Source: Alphaproteobacteria bacterium (GTDB taxonomy: Bacteria > Pseudomonadota > Alphaproteobacteria > Rhodobacterales > Rhodobacteraceae). Taken from it: 64,000 nt of DNA. Positions 46,077-54,580 of the stretch are shown in pieces (positions within the stretch are counted from its first letter, which is position 1; each line of letters opens with the position of its first letter). The stretch covers positions 1 through 64,000 of the forward strand of contig JASBSZ010000032.1 in NCBI GenBank assembly GCA_030148665.1. Reading direction: 5' to 3'. The notes under the pieces are model-generated. The model searched no databases, was not told where the DNA came from, and worked only from the letters and a program-made list of their open reading frames with translations. The translations under genes and the position numbers were made by a program.

Positions 46077-46351
46077 CTTGCCACTCCCTCCAGATATTTC
46101 ACGATCACTGCGGCCTCCTGTTCGGTAATCACCTTGTCGGCACCGTTGCGGGTGCGCATCGTTCTGACGATCCCGGCCATGTTCCGCTTGCCGAACTGGT
46201 TCATCCGGGGCAGTTCATGGCAGTGGGAGCAGCGCCGCTGGAACAGCTCGCGCGGCGTGCGTGGCGGGCGCAGCCTGTCCCATGCGGCACTGCCCGCCCC
46301 GGCCAGTGCCGCAATCGCCAGGATGCCCGCGGGCAACCTCCAGTCAGCCAC
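46070..46351 (-). CDS. Small membrane-anchored cytochrome c
   Basis: A 93-residue protein with an N-terminal hydrophobic helix (LPAGILAIAALAGAGSAAW) and one haem c site, RCSHCHELPR (CxxCH). Methionines in KRNMAGIVRTMRTR are candidate axial ligands. GTG 46351 is the start, supported by GGAG eight bases upstream. It would sit on the periplasmic face and move electrons between the quinol/NrfD module or the molybdoenzyme and another carrier. Confidence 0.85.
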   Translation of the reverse strand: MADWRLPAGILAIAALAGAGSAAWDRLRPPRTPRELFQRRCSHCHELPRMNQFGKRNMAGIVRTMRTRNGADKVITEQEAAVIVKYLEGVARW

Positions 46352-47477
46352 TCAACATCTCCAGCCATTCTTCTTCCATTTCCTGTTCGTTTCGGCATGC
46401 GGGACACATGCCGTCGCCTTCCGCAGCTCCGAGGTAGCCGTTGCCGCAGATGGTGCAGACGTTCTCGCGCCGGGCAAACAGCACATCGCGCCCTGCGGTT
46501 GCCGAGGCGACCCCACGCAGCGCGCGCGCGGAAATCGCATTTTGCGGACAGACCTTGAGGCACAGCGTGCAGTTCGTGCAGCGGTACGGATCGAAACTGA
46601 CCGTCCTCTGGCCGTTCCCGCCCCGGCCGTTGAGCGCCCCGGTCGGACAGAGATCGGCACAGACGAGACAGCCCGAGCAATTGTCGTCGATCTTGCGCCC
46701 GGTTGCGCCGACGGGGCTGTCCTTGCGGAATGGCAGCCGATCCCAGCGGTCGGCAAGGATGCGGTGCCATGCGACGGGGCGCGCAGTAGCCTCGCCGACC
46801 TCATGATCCGGCGCGATGAAATCGTCAAAGCCGAGTTCGCTTTGCTCGGTCTCGGCCTTGCCGCCGAGCGAGCGGAACGCCCCCCTCAACAGCCGTCTGC
46901 GCTCGGCCGCCTTCTGATCGTCCTGTGCGTCATGGTCGACCGGGCGGGCCGCGCGCACCAGCGGCGCCCTGTCCCCGAACCAGTTGACCAGCTTGCGGTG
47001 AGCGGCGCTCAGGGCCTTGCGTGCGCCTCCGCTGGGGCAGTCGTGGCAATTCTCGGTGCCGGTCAGGATGATCTCGTCCACGCCCTCGGCAAACAGGGCG
47101 GCCATCAGACGCGCATCCGTCATCCGATGACAGGGCAGGGCAATATCCTTGTCCTCGGTCTGCGCGCATCCGATCCGCAATTCTTTTCGCCCCCCGGCCT
47201 GAGCGACGAGTGAATCCGGGTCAAGGCCGTCGAGTTCGAACGCGCCTGCCGGGCAGGCCGGCACACAGCCGCCGCAGGAAACGCATGTCACCGGATCGAT
47301 GGTCACCGAATCCGGGGTCAGCCGTATCGACCCTGCGGGGCAGGCTCTCTGACACAGATCGCAGGCGTCGATGCGCCCGCGCAGGTTGATGCAGTATCCT
47401 TCGGCAATGGTGATCGCGACGCCATGCGCCCTGCGCGGCGAGGTCGGCTCCAAAGTCTGCTCGTGCAGTCCGGTCAT
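46344..47477 (-). CDS. Polyferredoxin with four [4Fe-4S] motifs and a zinc-ribbon-like tail
   Basis: A 377-residue cytoplasmic protein. Two N-terminal ferredoxin motifs (CDLCQRACP, CVSCGGCVPACP) and two later ones (CSGCLVCADLCP, CTNCTLCLKVCP) flank a central domain with Cys-rich CAQTEDKDIALPCH and ENCHDCPSGG segments that recall MvhD/FrhG-like or HdrA-linked proteins. The C-terminus has CTICGNGYLG...CPACRNE, a zinc-ribbon-like double CxxC. No signal peptide, so it acts inside the cell even though the catalytic subunit is exported. Start ATG 47477 overlaps the MGS-like gene as ATGA. Function beyond electron transfer is unknown. Confidence 0.82.
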   Translation of the reverse strand: MTGLHEQTLEPTSPRRAHGVAITIAEGYCINLRGRIDACDLCQRACPAGSIRLTPDSVTIDPVTCVSCGGCVPACPAGAFELDGLDPDSLVAQAGGRKELRIGCAQTEDKDIALPCHRMTDARLMAALFAEGVDEIILTGTENCHDCPSGGARKALSAAHRKLVNWFGDRAPLVRAARPVDHDAQDDQKAAERRRLLRGAFRSLGGKAETEQSELGFDDFIAPDHEVGEATARPVAWHRILADRWDRLPFRKDSPVGATGRKIDDNCSGCLVCADLCPTGALNGRGGNGQRTVSFDPYRCTNCTLCLKVCPQNAISARALRGVASATAGRDVLFARRENVCTICGNGYLGAAEGDGMCPACRNEQEMEEEWLEMLSG

Positions 47478-47893
47478 TCCGCGGCCCTCGCCTGTTGCTG
47501 TTCGGCATCGTTCTCTTCCTCGATCTTTCGGCCCAGCCACAGGGCCAGGGCGTGCGCGGTGACGATATTCGTCGCCAGTGGCACGTTGTTCAGATCACAC
47601 AGCCTGACAAACTGGTCGATACGTGGCTCGGCGGGATCGGTGCAGTTTGGATCGTTCAGAAAGAATACGGCGGCGACGGAATTCGTGCACACCAGCCCGC
47701 ATAGCTGAACGTCGCCCCCCTTTGCCGCGGGAAAGATATGGGTCACCTCGAATCCGGTCTTTTCCTCGATGACTTCACCCGATTCCGATGTGGACAGCAG
47801 GCGATATTCGTCAAAGACCGCATCGTGTTTCTGCATCAGCTTGACAAGCTGCCCGATGCGCGAAGTGTGTGCCATGACGATGACGGTTCTCAT
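47474..47893 (-). CDS. Methylglyoxal-synthase-like protein
   Basis: A 139-residue protein with the MGS-like fold: MAHTSR near the N-terminus, GGDVQLCGLVCTNSVAAVFF around the catalytic-Asp position of MgsA, FLNDPNCTDPAEPRIDQF and VPLATNIVTAHALAL, which match MgsA's FFWDPLNAVPHDPD and IPVATNVATAD blocks. The active-site His before the second DP of MgsA is not conserved here. It may therefore be a regulatory or altered member. Its place inside a molybdoenzyme operon is unexpected. Confidence 0.78.
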   Translation of the reverse strand: MRTVIVMAHTSRIGQLVKLMQKHDAVFDEYRLLSTSESGEVIEEKTGFEVTHIFPAAKGGDVQLCGLVCTNSVAAVFFLNDPNCTDPAEPRIDQFVRLCDLNNVPLATNIVTAHALALWLGRKIEEENDAEQQQARAAE

Positions 47894-47899
47894 GCCTCC

Positions 47900-49060
47900 T
47901 CACTCTCCCACGACAAGTGGATGATGATGGGGCACCGCCCCGACAGGAGACACGGGCATCACGTCGAGGCTCTGGTCGTAGATCTCGTCGTGCCGCCGGG
48001 CCAGGGCGGCCATGTCCGACTTGAAATCCGGGCCGCTGCGCAGGGCGCGCTGCATTGCGTGCAGGCGGCCCGGCGCGCGCGCCAGGTTGGCAAGCTCCCT
48101 TGCATAGTCGGCAAAGTCGCCGTGGCGAATGGTGATGCCATGCTGTCCCTCGGCAAACTGTGTTGCCTCGACCCGATGGGTCCGAAGAACCGGCAGGCGA
48201 AAGGCCGCCGCGAGGTCGAGGATCGGGCTGCGGCACAGCTTGGCATAGGGCATGGTGATCAGGTCGGCTTCATGGAACAGGCCTCCGACCTCGGCCGGGG
48301 CGAGGTAGCGGTTGATGACGGAAACCCTGACCTTGCGCCGTGCGGCATCCAGCAACTGCGGCGCAATTCCCGTGGTGACGCCGCTTCCCGCCAGCACCAG
48401 ATGCAGGTTTGGCGGGCAGTCGGTTCGTGCCAGGGCATCCAGCATCGGCGCCAGCCCCTTGCGGGTGCAGCCGTGACCGAAATGGACGGCGCGTATTTCG
48501 CCCTCGCCGCGGCGCGGTATTTCGGCCGGCAGGCTGCGCGGGGCGGTCGGATGCGCGATGATGTTCGGACTGCCGGGCGCCATGGACATGCGGTCGAGAT
48601 CGACATCAAGCATTTCATTTGCCGCCCAGCGCATGGCCTCGTCGCGTACGATGATGCGGTCGAACACGCTATAGAGACGGCGAAACAGGGGCATTGTCAT
48701 CCACCGCCCGCGATGGGGCAGCAGATTGTGGGGGGTGTACAGGACGGCAGCCCCGCGCCCTTGCGCCCAGCGCACGAAGAAGGCCGCGCTTATCGGATCG
48801 GAAAGCCACTGGAAGTGGATGATCTCCGGGGCAAAGGCGCGGGTCTGTGAAACCAGGTCGCGCCATCCTGAAAGACCGGATCGCAGGGTCGCGTGCCGTT
48901 CGAAGGGAACCCTCCAGTCGGACAGCTCGTCACAGGGGGCGGTCACAAGCCGAACCTGATGGCCCGCCTCGTGCAGGCCCAGGGCAAGCGCATGGCTGTA
49001 ATGGCTGAGGAAACCGCGGCCCGAACCCTCGACAATCAGGATCTTTCTTGTCTCGTTCAT
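47900..49060 (-). CDS. GT4-type glycosyltransferase
   Basis: A 386-residue GT-B protein. The N-terminal half has HALALGLHEAGHQVRLVT and HFQWLSDPISAAFF with LYTPHNLLPH; the C-terminal half has AVHFGHGCTRKGLAPMLDAL and a donor-site EADLITMPYAKLCRSPI-like region ending DLAAAFRLPVL. No membrane segment. Only 13 bp separate it from the TorD gene and 6 bp from the MGS-like gene, so it is part of the operon. The acceptor is unknown; glycosylation of an envelope component linked to the complex is a guess. Confidence 0.82.
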   Translation of the reverse strand: MNETRKILIVEGSGRGFLSHYSHALALGLHEAGHQVRLVTAPCDELSDWRVPFERHATLRSGLSGWRDLVSQTRAFAPEIIHFQWLSDPISAAFFVRWAQGRGAAVLYTPHNLLPHRGRWMTMPLFRRLYSVFDRIIVRDEAMRWAANEMLDVDLDRMSMAPGSPNIIAHPTAPRSLPAEIPRRGEGEIRAVHFGHGCTRKGLAPMLDALARTDCPPNLHLVLAGSGVTTGIAPQLLDAARRKVRVSVINRYLAPAEVGGLFHEADLITMPYAKLCRSPILDLAAAFRLPVLRTHRVEATQFAEGQHGITIRHGDFADYARELANLARAPGRLHAMQRALRSGPDFKSDMAALARRHDEIYDQSLDVMPVSPVGAVPHHHPLVVGE

Positions 49061-49073
49061 GCCGTTTTTCCCC

Positions 49074-49844
49074 TCATAGCCCGGATGCCTTGCGGAAATC
49101 CGGGTCGGCCGTCTGGCGCATCAGGCGGCGACGGTTCGACAGCGCCAGCCGCTTGAGCGTTGCCTGGTCGGAACATGCGCTGACATCCTCCCAGACCACC
49201 TGCTCGGTCAGTTCCAGGATCGTGCGGTAAAAGGGATGGAGCGCACAACCTCGGGCGCGGCGGCTCCAGCCGATGACCCAGGGGCCCAGCTGTTCGCGCA
49301 GGAATGTTTCCCGCTGAACGGCACAGGCCGATGCGGCCGAGGCATTGTCCGCCTCGTCAAACGCCAGTTGCCTTTCGAACAGGCGCCCGACAAAGGCCAG
49401 CATCACCGCGACGTGATCACTGAATTCACCGCTGTAAACGTTGCGAAAGGCAAAGCCCGCGGCCTTGTAGGCGGCCTCGGCCTGATCGGCCTGGGTCTGG
49501 AACAGACGACCCGTTTCAAAGACCGAGCGATAGGGCAGTACCCCCCCCGGAGCCACGAACAGTGCGGTGAATTCCTCGGCAAGGTTTTCGAGTACATCCT
49601 CGGCGCGGGCGTTCATCACGTCCTCGCCCAGATCGAGCCCCAGCTCGTCAACGGTCTCTTTCAATGGGCCGCGAAAAAGATGCAGGAGATTGGCGTCCAT
49701 TTCGGATTCGAGACAGCGCGCCAGCAGGGCGTACAACCCGGCGCGCGCCTGCAGCTCGGGCCGGGACATGTCCGTGACGGGCGAGGCCGGCCCGGATGTC
49801 GCCGCGCCACCATCATCGGGGATCTTGAAGTCGTTTGCGGGCAT
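49074..49844 (-). CDS. TorD/DmsD-family molybdoenzyme chaperone
   Basis: A 256-residue, helix-rich, signal-less protein. YALLARCLESEMDANLLHLF, a central EFTALFVAPGGVLPYRSVF (the LxxxFxxxG-type hydrophobic block) and a DHVAVMLAFVGRLFE segment match TorD-like chaperones that bind the Tat signal and insert the molybdenum cofactor. It directly follows the catalytic-subunit gene. An N-terminal extension of about 30 residues is unremarkable. Confidence 0.87.
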   Translation of the reverse strand: MPANDFKIPDDGGAATSGPASPVTDMSRPELQARAGLYALLARCLESEMDANLLHLFRGPLKETVDELGLDLGEDVMNARAEDVLENLAEEFTALFVAPGGVLPYRSVFETGRLFQTQADQAEAAYKAAGFAFRNVYSGEFSDHVAVMLAFVGRLFERQLAFDEADNASAASACAVQRETFLREQLGPWVIGWSRRARGCALHPFYRTILELTEQVVWEDVSACSDQATLKRLALSNRRRLMRQTADPDFRKASGL

Positions 49845-49912
49845 TCCTGTTCTCCAGGGCTGGGGTTTTCACGCCCCCGGCACCTCGGGATGCCGGGGAC
49901 AGATCGCCTGTT

Positions 49913-52576
49913 TCAGTGGCCGGTCAGCTTGGGCTCGGGCAGGTTGTTCCAGTCGATATCGACCTCCTTGTGAGCCGCCCGATGCAGATCGCCGGTATAG
50001 GCGTAGCGCAGCATCTCGTCGTAGTCCTTCATGGCCTGTTCGATGCTGACATCGGTATCGCCGTACTTGTCGCCCGCCTGGGCCGGCGTGACCTTGACCA
50101 CGGTGTCGTACCAGCCCTGCGAACCACCGATCGGATCGACCGACAGGCGGATGATGGGGTTGGGGTGCACGCCCCGGTCGTCCCACCAGACGTTGTTGGC
50201 GATATCGGGATCGTTGCCCTGGGCCCATCTGGCCGCCGGATCGCGCTGCTTGAGGGTTGCGAGCCTGCCATAGGCTGAGTGGCCGCAGGCGGTCGAGATT
50301 GCGACCACCTCGGGGTGGATGCCCTCGGTCAGATGCGCGCGCGTCACGATATAGCCCAGCGGCGAGGTGATGCGCACGAGGTCGCCATCCTTGATGCCCA
50401 GCCTGGCCGCGCGCTGGGGATTCATCCAGGCGGGGTTCTTGTGGTACATCTCGGCCAGGTATTTCAGAGACGCGGTGCGGCTCTGGGTGTGGACATTCAC
50501 CTTGTAGGTTGTCAGCACCAGCTCGTCAGGCTTCTTGTCGCGCGAAGGCAGGCGCTTGTACGTCGGCAACGGGTTGAAGCCAAAGGTACGCCATTCTTCC
50601 TTGAACAGTTCGATCTTGCGCGACGGAGTGCCGAAACCGACATAGTTCTTGCCATTGATGCGCACGCCGATGGGTTTGCCGTCTCGGGTGATGGTTCCCT
50701 CCTCGGAAATTTCGGTGCCAACCATTTCCTCGTCGGGGATCTCGGTCGTGTACAACCCGTATTCGGCCTTGACCTCGTTGCCGTTGTCATCGACCAGCTT
50801 GGCGGTTTCCTTGTCCACCTTGCCATAGACCGGCCAGACACCGTCCTTTTTCAACCTTTCGTAACCGCCTTCCTCCTTGAGGCCGGGGATGTTGTCGAAA
50901 TGCTGTTTCATCCAGTCCTCGACGGAATCGAAGGCGAAATACTTGCGTATTCCCAGGCTGCCGTCGGGATCAACCTTGTGGATGACGTCGATCAGGGTCT
51001 TGCGGAATTCCTGCGTGCCGCCAAGAGGCTGGATCACCGGCTGGCGGATGCTGAGGCAGGGATAGAGGCCGCTGGGCATCGATTCAGGGTCGTGCCGCTC
51101 AAGATAGGTGACATCGGGAATGATCAGGTCGGCCATTTCCGTTGTCTCGGACATGTAGCAGCTGAACGAGGTAAAGAAGGGAACCAGGCTTTCATCCCCG
51201 AGGAACGCCCGCCAGACATGGCTGGAGGGATAGGTATAGAGCGGGTTGTCATAATATGACATCCAGACCGATACCTTGGCCTCGCCCCGCATGACCATGT
51301 AAGGCGCATTGGTCGAAACCGCGTGCGAGGCCAGCGGGTAGAGCGGCGGCTTGGCAATCGCGCTGAGCGCGGGCCCCGCAGGGGGCACCGGCTCGGGCTG
51401 GGGCCAGCCCATGCCGCGCGGCAGGCAATAGCCGCCCTTCTTTTCCACATTGCCGGTAATGACGTTCAGCATGTGGATTGCGGCCTCCTGGTAGGCGCCC
51501 CACAGGTGCTTGACCGGCCCCCGGTAGGAAAAGGTCGTCGCCGGCTTGGTGGTGGCGAATTCGCGCGCGATGCGGCGGATGTCGTCGGCCGAGACGCCGG
51601 ATTCCTTTTCGGCGAATTCCGGGGTGAACGGCTTGAGATGTGCAATCAGCTGCTCGGCGGTAACATTTGTCCAGTCGCGCACGAAGTCGGCATCATACAG
51701 ACCCTCGTTCATGATGACATTGGCCATGGCCAGCACGATCGCCGCATCGGTACCCGGATAGGGCGCATGCCATTCATGGCTGTAGCCGGCCGAATTCGAC
51801 AGGCGCGGATCGAAGGTGACGATCTTAGCGCGGTTGCCGACAACCCCATCGACCAGACGCTGCGCGTTGGGGTTCATGAAATACGCGGCCTCAAGGATGT
51901 TCGAGCCGAAATTGAGGATGTACTTGGTGTTTGCCCAGTCGCAGGATTCGATATCCGGCCCCCATGATGGCTCGAGCCCAACCTTTTTGGAGGATTCGCA
52001 GATATTGGTGTGGTTCACCATCGAGTTCGAGCCGAGCGCGTGCATGAACCGCTTGACCGCGCCACCCGTGCGGTTGCGCCCCCATTTCATCACGATCTCG
52101 TTGAGGATCTCGTGATTTTCCTCGGCCTTGGCGCGTTCGATCACCGCGCGCAGCTTTTCGGCCAGCAGAGAGGTGGCCTCGTCATACGAGATGCGCTTCC
52201 ACTTGCCCTCGCCGCGTTTGCCCACCCGCTTGAGCGGGGTCATGATACGGTCGGGATCGTATACGTGGAGGAAACCCGAATTCCCCTTTGCGCACAGCTT
52301 GCCACGCGTGTTGGGGTGTTTCAGATTGCCTTCCAGCTTGACGATGCGACCGTTCTCGATCATCGCAACGCCGCCATCCTCGATGTTGCAGGCCATGCAT
52401 GTATAGGGCACCGCCTTGCGTTTTTCGCCGGTGACGGGCGAATAGTCGGCCCCGCCCAGTTCCTGTTCCATGGCCACCAAACGACTGCTGGCGATGGCCG
52501 ATCCAACGGCCGTGGCTGCGGCCCCAAGTTTCAGAAAACCGCGACGGCTGGTCGAGAGTTTTTCTTGAATTCCCAT
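49913..52576 (-). CDS. Tat-exported molybdopterin oxidoreductase, catalytic subunit (DMSO reductase family, Psr/Phs/Srd-like)
   Basis: An 887-residue enzyme. A Tat signal (SRRGFLKLGAA, residues 10-20) shows export. The N-terminal cluster motif is C60-x2-C63-x3-D67-x27-C95, with Asp where the third Cys normally sits. The likely Mo-ligating Cys is C193 in NHTNICESSKK. Bis-MGD-binding blocks NFGSNILEAAYFMNP, TFDPRLSN and the C-terminal VHTQSRTASL follow. It forms a complex with the ferredoxin and NrfD genes encoded just before it. The B-C-A gene order and the adjacent XSR module fit an oxyanion or sulfur-compound oxidoreductase. It lacks ArrA/ArxA-type motifs I would expect, so the substrate is left open. 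Confidence 0.88.
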   Translation of the reverse strand: MGIQEKLSTSRRGFLKLGAAATAVGSAIASSRLVAMEQELGGADYSPVTGEKRKAVPYTCMACNIEDGGVAMIENGRIVKLEGNLKHPNTRGKLCAKGNSGFLHVYDPDRIMTPLKRVGKRGEGKWKRISYDEATSLLAEKLRAVIERAKAEENHEILNEIVMKWGRNRTGGAVKRFMHALGSNSMVNHTNICESSKKVGLEPSWGPDIESCDWANTKYILNFGSNILEAAYFMNPNAQRLVDGVVGNRAKIVTFDPRLSNSAGYSHEWHAPYPGTDAAIVLAMANVIMNEGLYDADFVRDWTNVTAEQLIAHLKPFTPEFAEKESGVSADDIRRIAREFATTKPATTFSYRGPVKHLWGAYQEAAIHMLNVITGNVEKKGGYCLPRGMGWPQPEPVPPAGPALSAIAKPPLYPLASHAVSTNAPYMVMRGEAKVSVWMSYYDNPLYTYPSSHVWRAFLGDESLVPFFTSFSCYMSETTEMADLIIPDVTYLERHDPESMPSGLYPCLSIRQPVIQPLGGTQEFRKTLIDVIHKVDPDGSLGIRKYFAFDSVEDWMKQHFDNIPGLKEEGGYERLKKDGVWPVYGKVDKETAKLVDDNGNEVKAEYGLYTTEIPDEEMVGTEISEEGTITRDGKPIGVRINGKNYVGFGTPSRKIELFKEEWRTFGFNPLPTYKRLPSRDKKPDELVLTTYKVNVHTQSRTASLKYLAEMYHKNPAWMNPQRAARLGIKDGDLVRITSPLGYIVTRAHLTEGIHPEVVAISTACGHSAYGRLATLKQRDPAARWAQGNDPDIANNVWWDDRGVHPNPIIRLSVDPIGGSQGWYDTVVKVTPAQAGDKYGDTDVSIEQAMKDYDEMLRYAYTGDLHRAAHKEVDIDWNNLPEPKLTGH

Positions 52577-52612
52577 TGTTCGAGCTCCTTTCCGGTCTCT
52601 TCCGGAACTGTG

Positions 52613-53506
52613 TCAGAAGAAGAGTTGCGGCAGCTGGCCGGCATAGATGATCACTTCGCGCAGCATGTACGCCCCAAGCGCGCCCAGAACGCCCGCAACG
52701 GCCACAAGCAGAGGGCTGCGCGCGGCCTCGGCACGCGGCGCGAGGATCGGGACGAGGACAAGGATCAGCGGGATCACGATGCCCAGGATGATGCCCAGCC
52801 ACCAGAACTGGACCGAGAATTCGCCATTGATGGCATCCCAGGCCTGCTGAAGCTCGGCCGTGCCGTAGACCATGGTCTGTACAAGGGCAAAGACCAGCAG
52901 AAAGGTGGTTGCCAGAGAGAATGCCATGATCGTGCGGATCATCCGCGATGCGTCGGGGCCGAAATTTCCCGTAACCAGCTGGATCACCGCGACCAGGCCC
53001 GCACCCGACGTCACCGACAGGGCGACGAACAGCAGGGGAATGGCCGGGGTCGCCCACAAGGCGCGCGACTGGTTGGCGGCAAGGTCGATGCCCGTGTAGA
53101 TCGGCATGCTCAACGCCAGCAGCGAACCGATCACGGCCGCGGCCCGCCGGATGCCCGGCTTGTCGAAGAAGCGACCGTAGAGGAACGCGACCACGGCTGC
53201 CCCGAACAACAGCAGCAACACGCTACCCCAACTGAGGGGCGATGTCGGGCGGAAATAGATGATCGGGTTGAGAAAGCGCAGCGGCTGGGAAATGTCTGCG
53301 ATCAGCAATGGCCCGCTGATGCCCAGCAGGATCAGCGTGATCACCGCGCCCGGAATTTCGACATTGCGAAATGGCGCAGCGACATTGCCAAAGGTTTCGG
53401 GCGCCGCAGCCATGATGAAGGTCATCGCTGCAAGGCCGATGATGAAAAAGTATATGACGATCTCGACCCCCCAGGGCGCGAGGTTGTATGGCATGTATTC
53501 GAACAT
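52613..53506 (-). CDS. NrfD/PsrC-type quinol-interacting membrane subunit
   Basis: A 297-residue integral membrane protein with eight or nine helices. PYNLAPWGVEIVIYFFIIGL at the N-terminus and the helix with TSGAGLVAVIQL are typical of NrfD/PsrC, which anchors the complex and exchanges electrons with the quinone pool without haem. It lies 15 bp after the ferredoxin gene and 36 bp before the catalytic gene. Confidence 0.9.
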   Translation of the reverse strand: MFEYMPYNLAPWGVEIVIYFFIIGLAAMTFIMAAAPETFGNVAAPFRNVEIPGAVITLILLGISGPLLIADISQPLRFLNPIIYFRPTSPLSWGSVLLLLFGAAVVAFLYGRFFDKPGIRRAAAVIGSLLALSMPIYTGIDLAANQSRALWATPAIPLLFVALSVTSGAGLVAVIQLVTGNFGPDASRMIRTIMAFSLATTFLLVFALVQTMVYGTAELQQAWDAINGEFSVQFWWLGIILGIVIPLILVLVPILAPRAEAARSPLLVAVAGVLGALGAYMLREVIIYAGQLPQLFF

Positions 53507-53521
53507 TCTTGCCTCCCCAAA

Positions 53522-54247
53522 TCAAAGATGCGCGCTGAAGAACCGGCTGCCGTTGTTGTGGCGATAGAACGCCTCGGCGTCCCGCCTGGCGGCCGCTGAA
53601 ACCGGCGCTGATGTTGCCTGTTCCATGCTCTTGCGGTCGGGTTTGATGTAATAGACCTGCGGGCGTGTGCCCTTGTTCGGCTTGAGTGTCGCGGTCTTGT
53701 GGGTGCCCACGAGACGGGCGACCTCGCTGTTGGGGTCGTTGATGTCGCCAAAGATGCGCGCACGCCCCAGGCAGGTCTGGACGCAGGCAGGCACAAGCCC
53801 CTGGCTGACCCGGTGGTCGCAGAATGTGCACTTGTCGACCACGTTGTTGATCCCGACACGTGTGCGGTTGCGTGGCAACATGAAGCGCGCGTTATAGGGA
53901 CATGCGATCATGCAAGTACGGCAACCGATGCACCGCTCGTAGCGCTGCAGGACAAAGCCCTCTTCATGCTTGTAGGTCGCTGCCGTGGGGCAGTTCCGTA
54001 CACAAGGCGGATTATCGCAGTGGTTGCAAAGTCGCGGCATGAAGTTGCGCCGCGCGTTCGGAAACTTGCCGGTGTTCTTCACCTGAACGGTTGTGCGCCA
54101 CACCCCCAGCGGAACATCGTATTCCGCCTTGCATGCGGCGACGCAGGCCATGCAGCCAATGCACCGCCTGAGATCGACAACCATTGCCCAGCGCTTTTTG
54201 CCGGGAACTCCGTATGAAGGTTCGGCCTGCAGGCCAATGCTGATCAT
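53522..54247 (-). CDS. Four-cluster ferredoxin subunit (PsrB/TtrB/SrdB type)
   Basis: A 241-residue electron-transfer subunit with 16 ligand cysteines in four sets: CIGCMACVAAC, CNHCDNPPCVRNC, CIGCRTCMIAC and CTFCDHRVSQGLVPACVQTC. The C-terminal GDINDPNSEVARLVG...GTRPQVYYI block is common to PsrB-like subunits that dock a periplasmic catalytic subunit. No Tat signal of its own, so it would be carried across with the catalytic subunit. Start ATG 54247 with GGAGGG six bases upstream is preferred to the ATG at 54262. First gene of the 12-gene operon. Confidence 0.9.
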   Translation of the reverse strand: MISIGLQAEPSYGVPGKKRWAMVVDLRRCIGCMACVAACKAEYDVPLGVWRTTVQVKNTGKFPNARRNFMPRLCNHCDNPPCVRNCPTAATYKHEEGFVLQRYERCIGCRTCMIACPYNARFMLPRNRTRVGINNVVDKCTFCDHRVSQGLVPACVQTCLGRARIFGDINDPNSEVARLVGTHKTATLKPNKGTRPQVYYIKPDRKSMEQATSAPVSAAARRDAEAFYRHNNGSRFFSAHL

Positions 54248-54467
54248 GTGACGCCCTCCCAATTGTCGTCATTCGACTGTCAACGGGTACTCTGGCGGCC
54301 AGGCCACGGAAGGTACCTCGGAAATCAGGTTCCGCGCATTTGAGCGTTGTGACAAGTCGCCCCTGGTCGATCGGGAATCCGGGTCGCGAGATACTCCACT
54401 GTTTTTCGGTCGTTTTTTCGATGGTTATTGCCCGGTGCGGCAGTGCCCGCAGCCATGCCAGCGCCAT

Positions 54468-54483
54468 GTTACGCAACCGTAAC
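54468..54483. promoter_or_regulatory. Inverted repeat 1, candidate response-regulator site
   Basis: GTTACG-CAAC-CGTAAC has perfect 6-bp arms. A near copy lies 113 bp to the right. It is 221 bp upstream of the first gene of the 12-gene operon, a distance suited to an upstream activator site. Confidence 0.5.
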
Positions 54484-54580
54484 GCCCCTGCACGCGCCCG
54501 GCATGACGGGTGGGCCGAAAAGCCGCTGGAGGCCATGATTGCCGTGCCTCCCGCCGGGCCTTGAGCAGGCTGTCCGGGAT

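Noticed and set aside
49913-52576. Assignment of the molybdoenzyme as ArxA or ArrA
   Set aside because: The neighbouring XSR module suggests it, but the first cluster motif has Asp, the Mo-site segment reads HTNICESSKK, and the gene order is ferredoxin, NrfD, catalytic subunit, chaperone. None of this matches the Arr/Arx patterns I know, so I left the substrate open.
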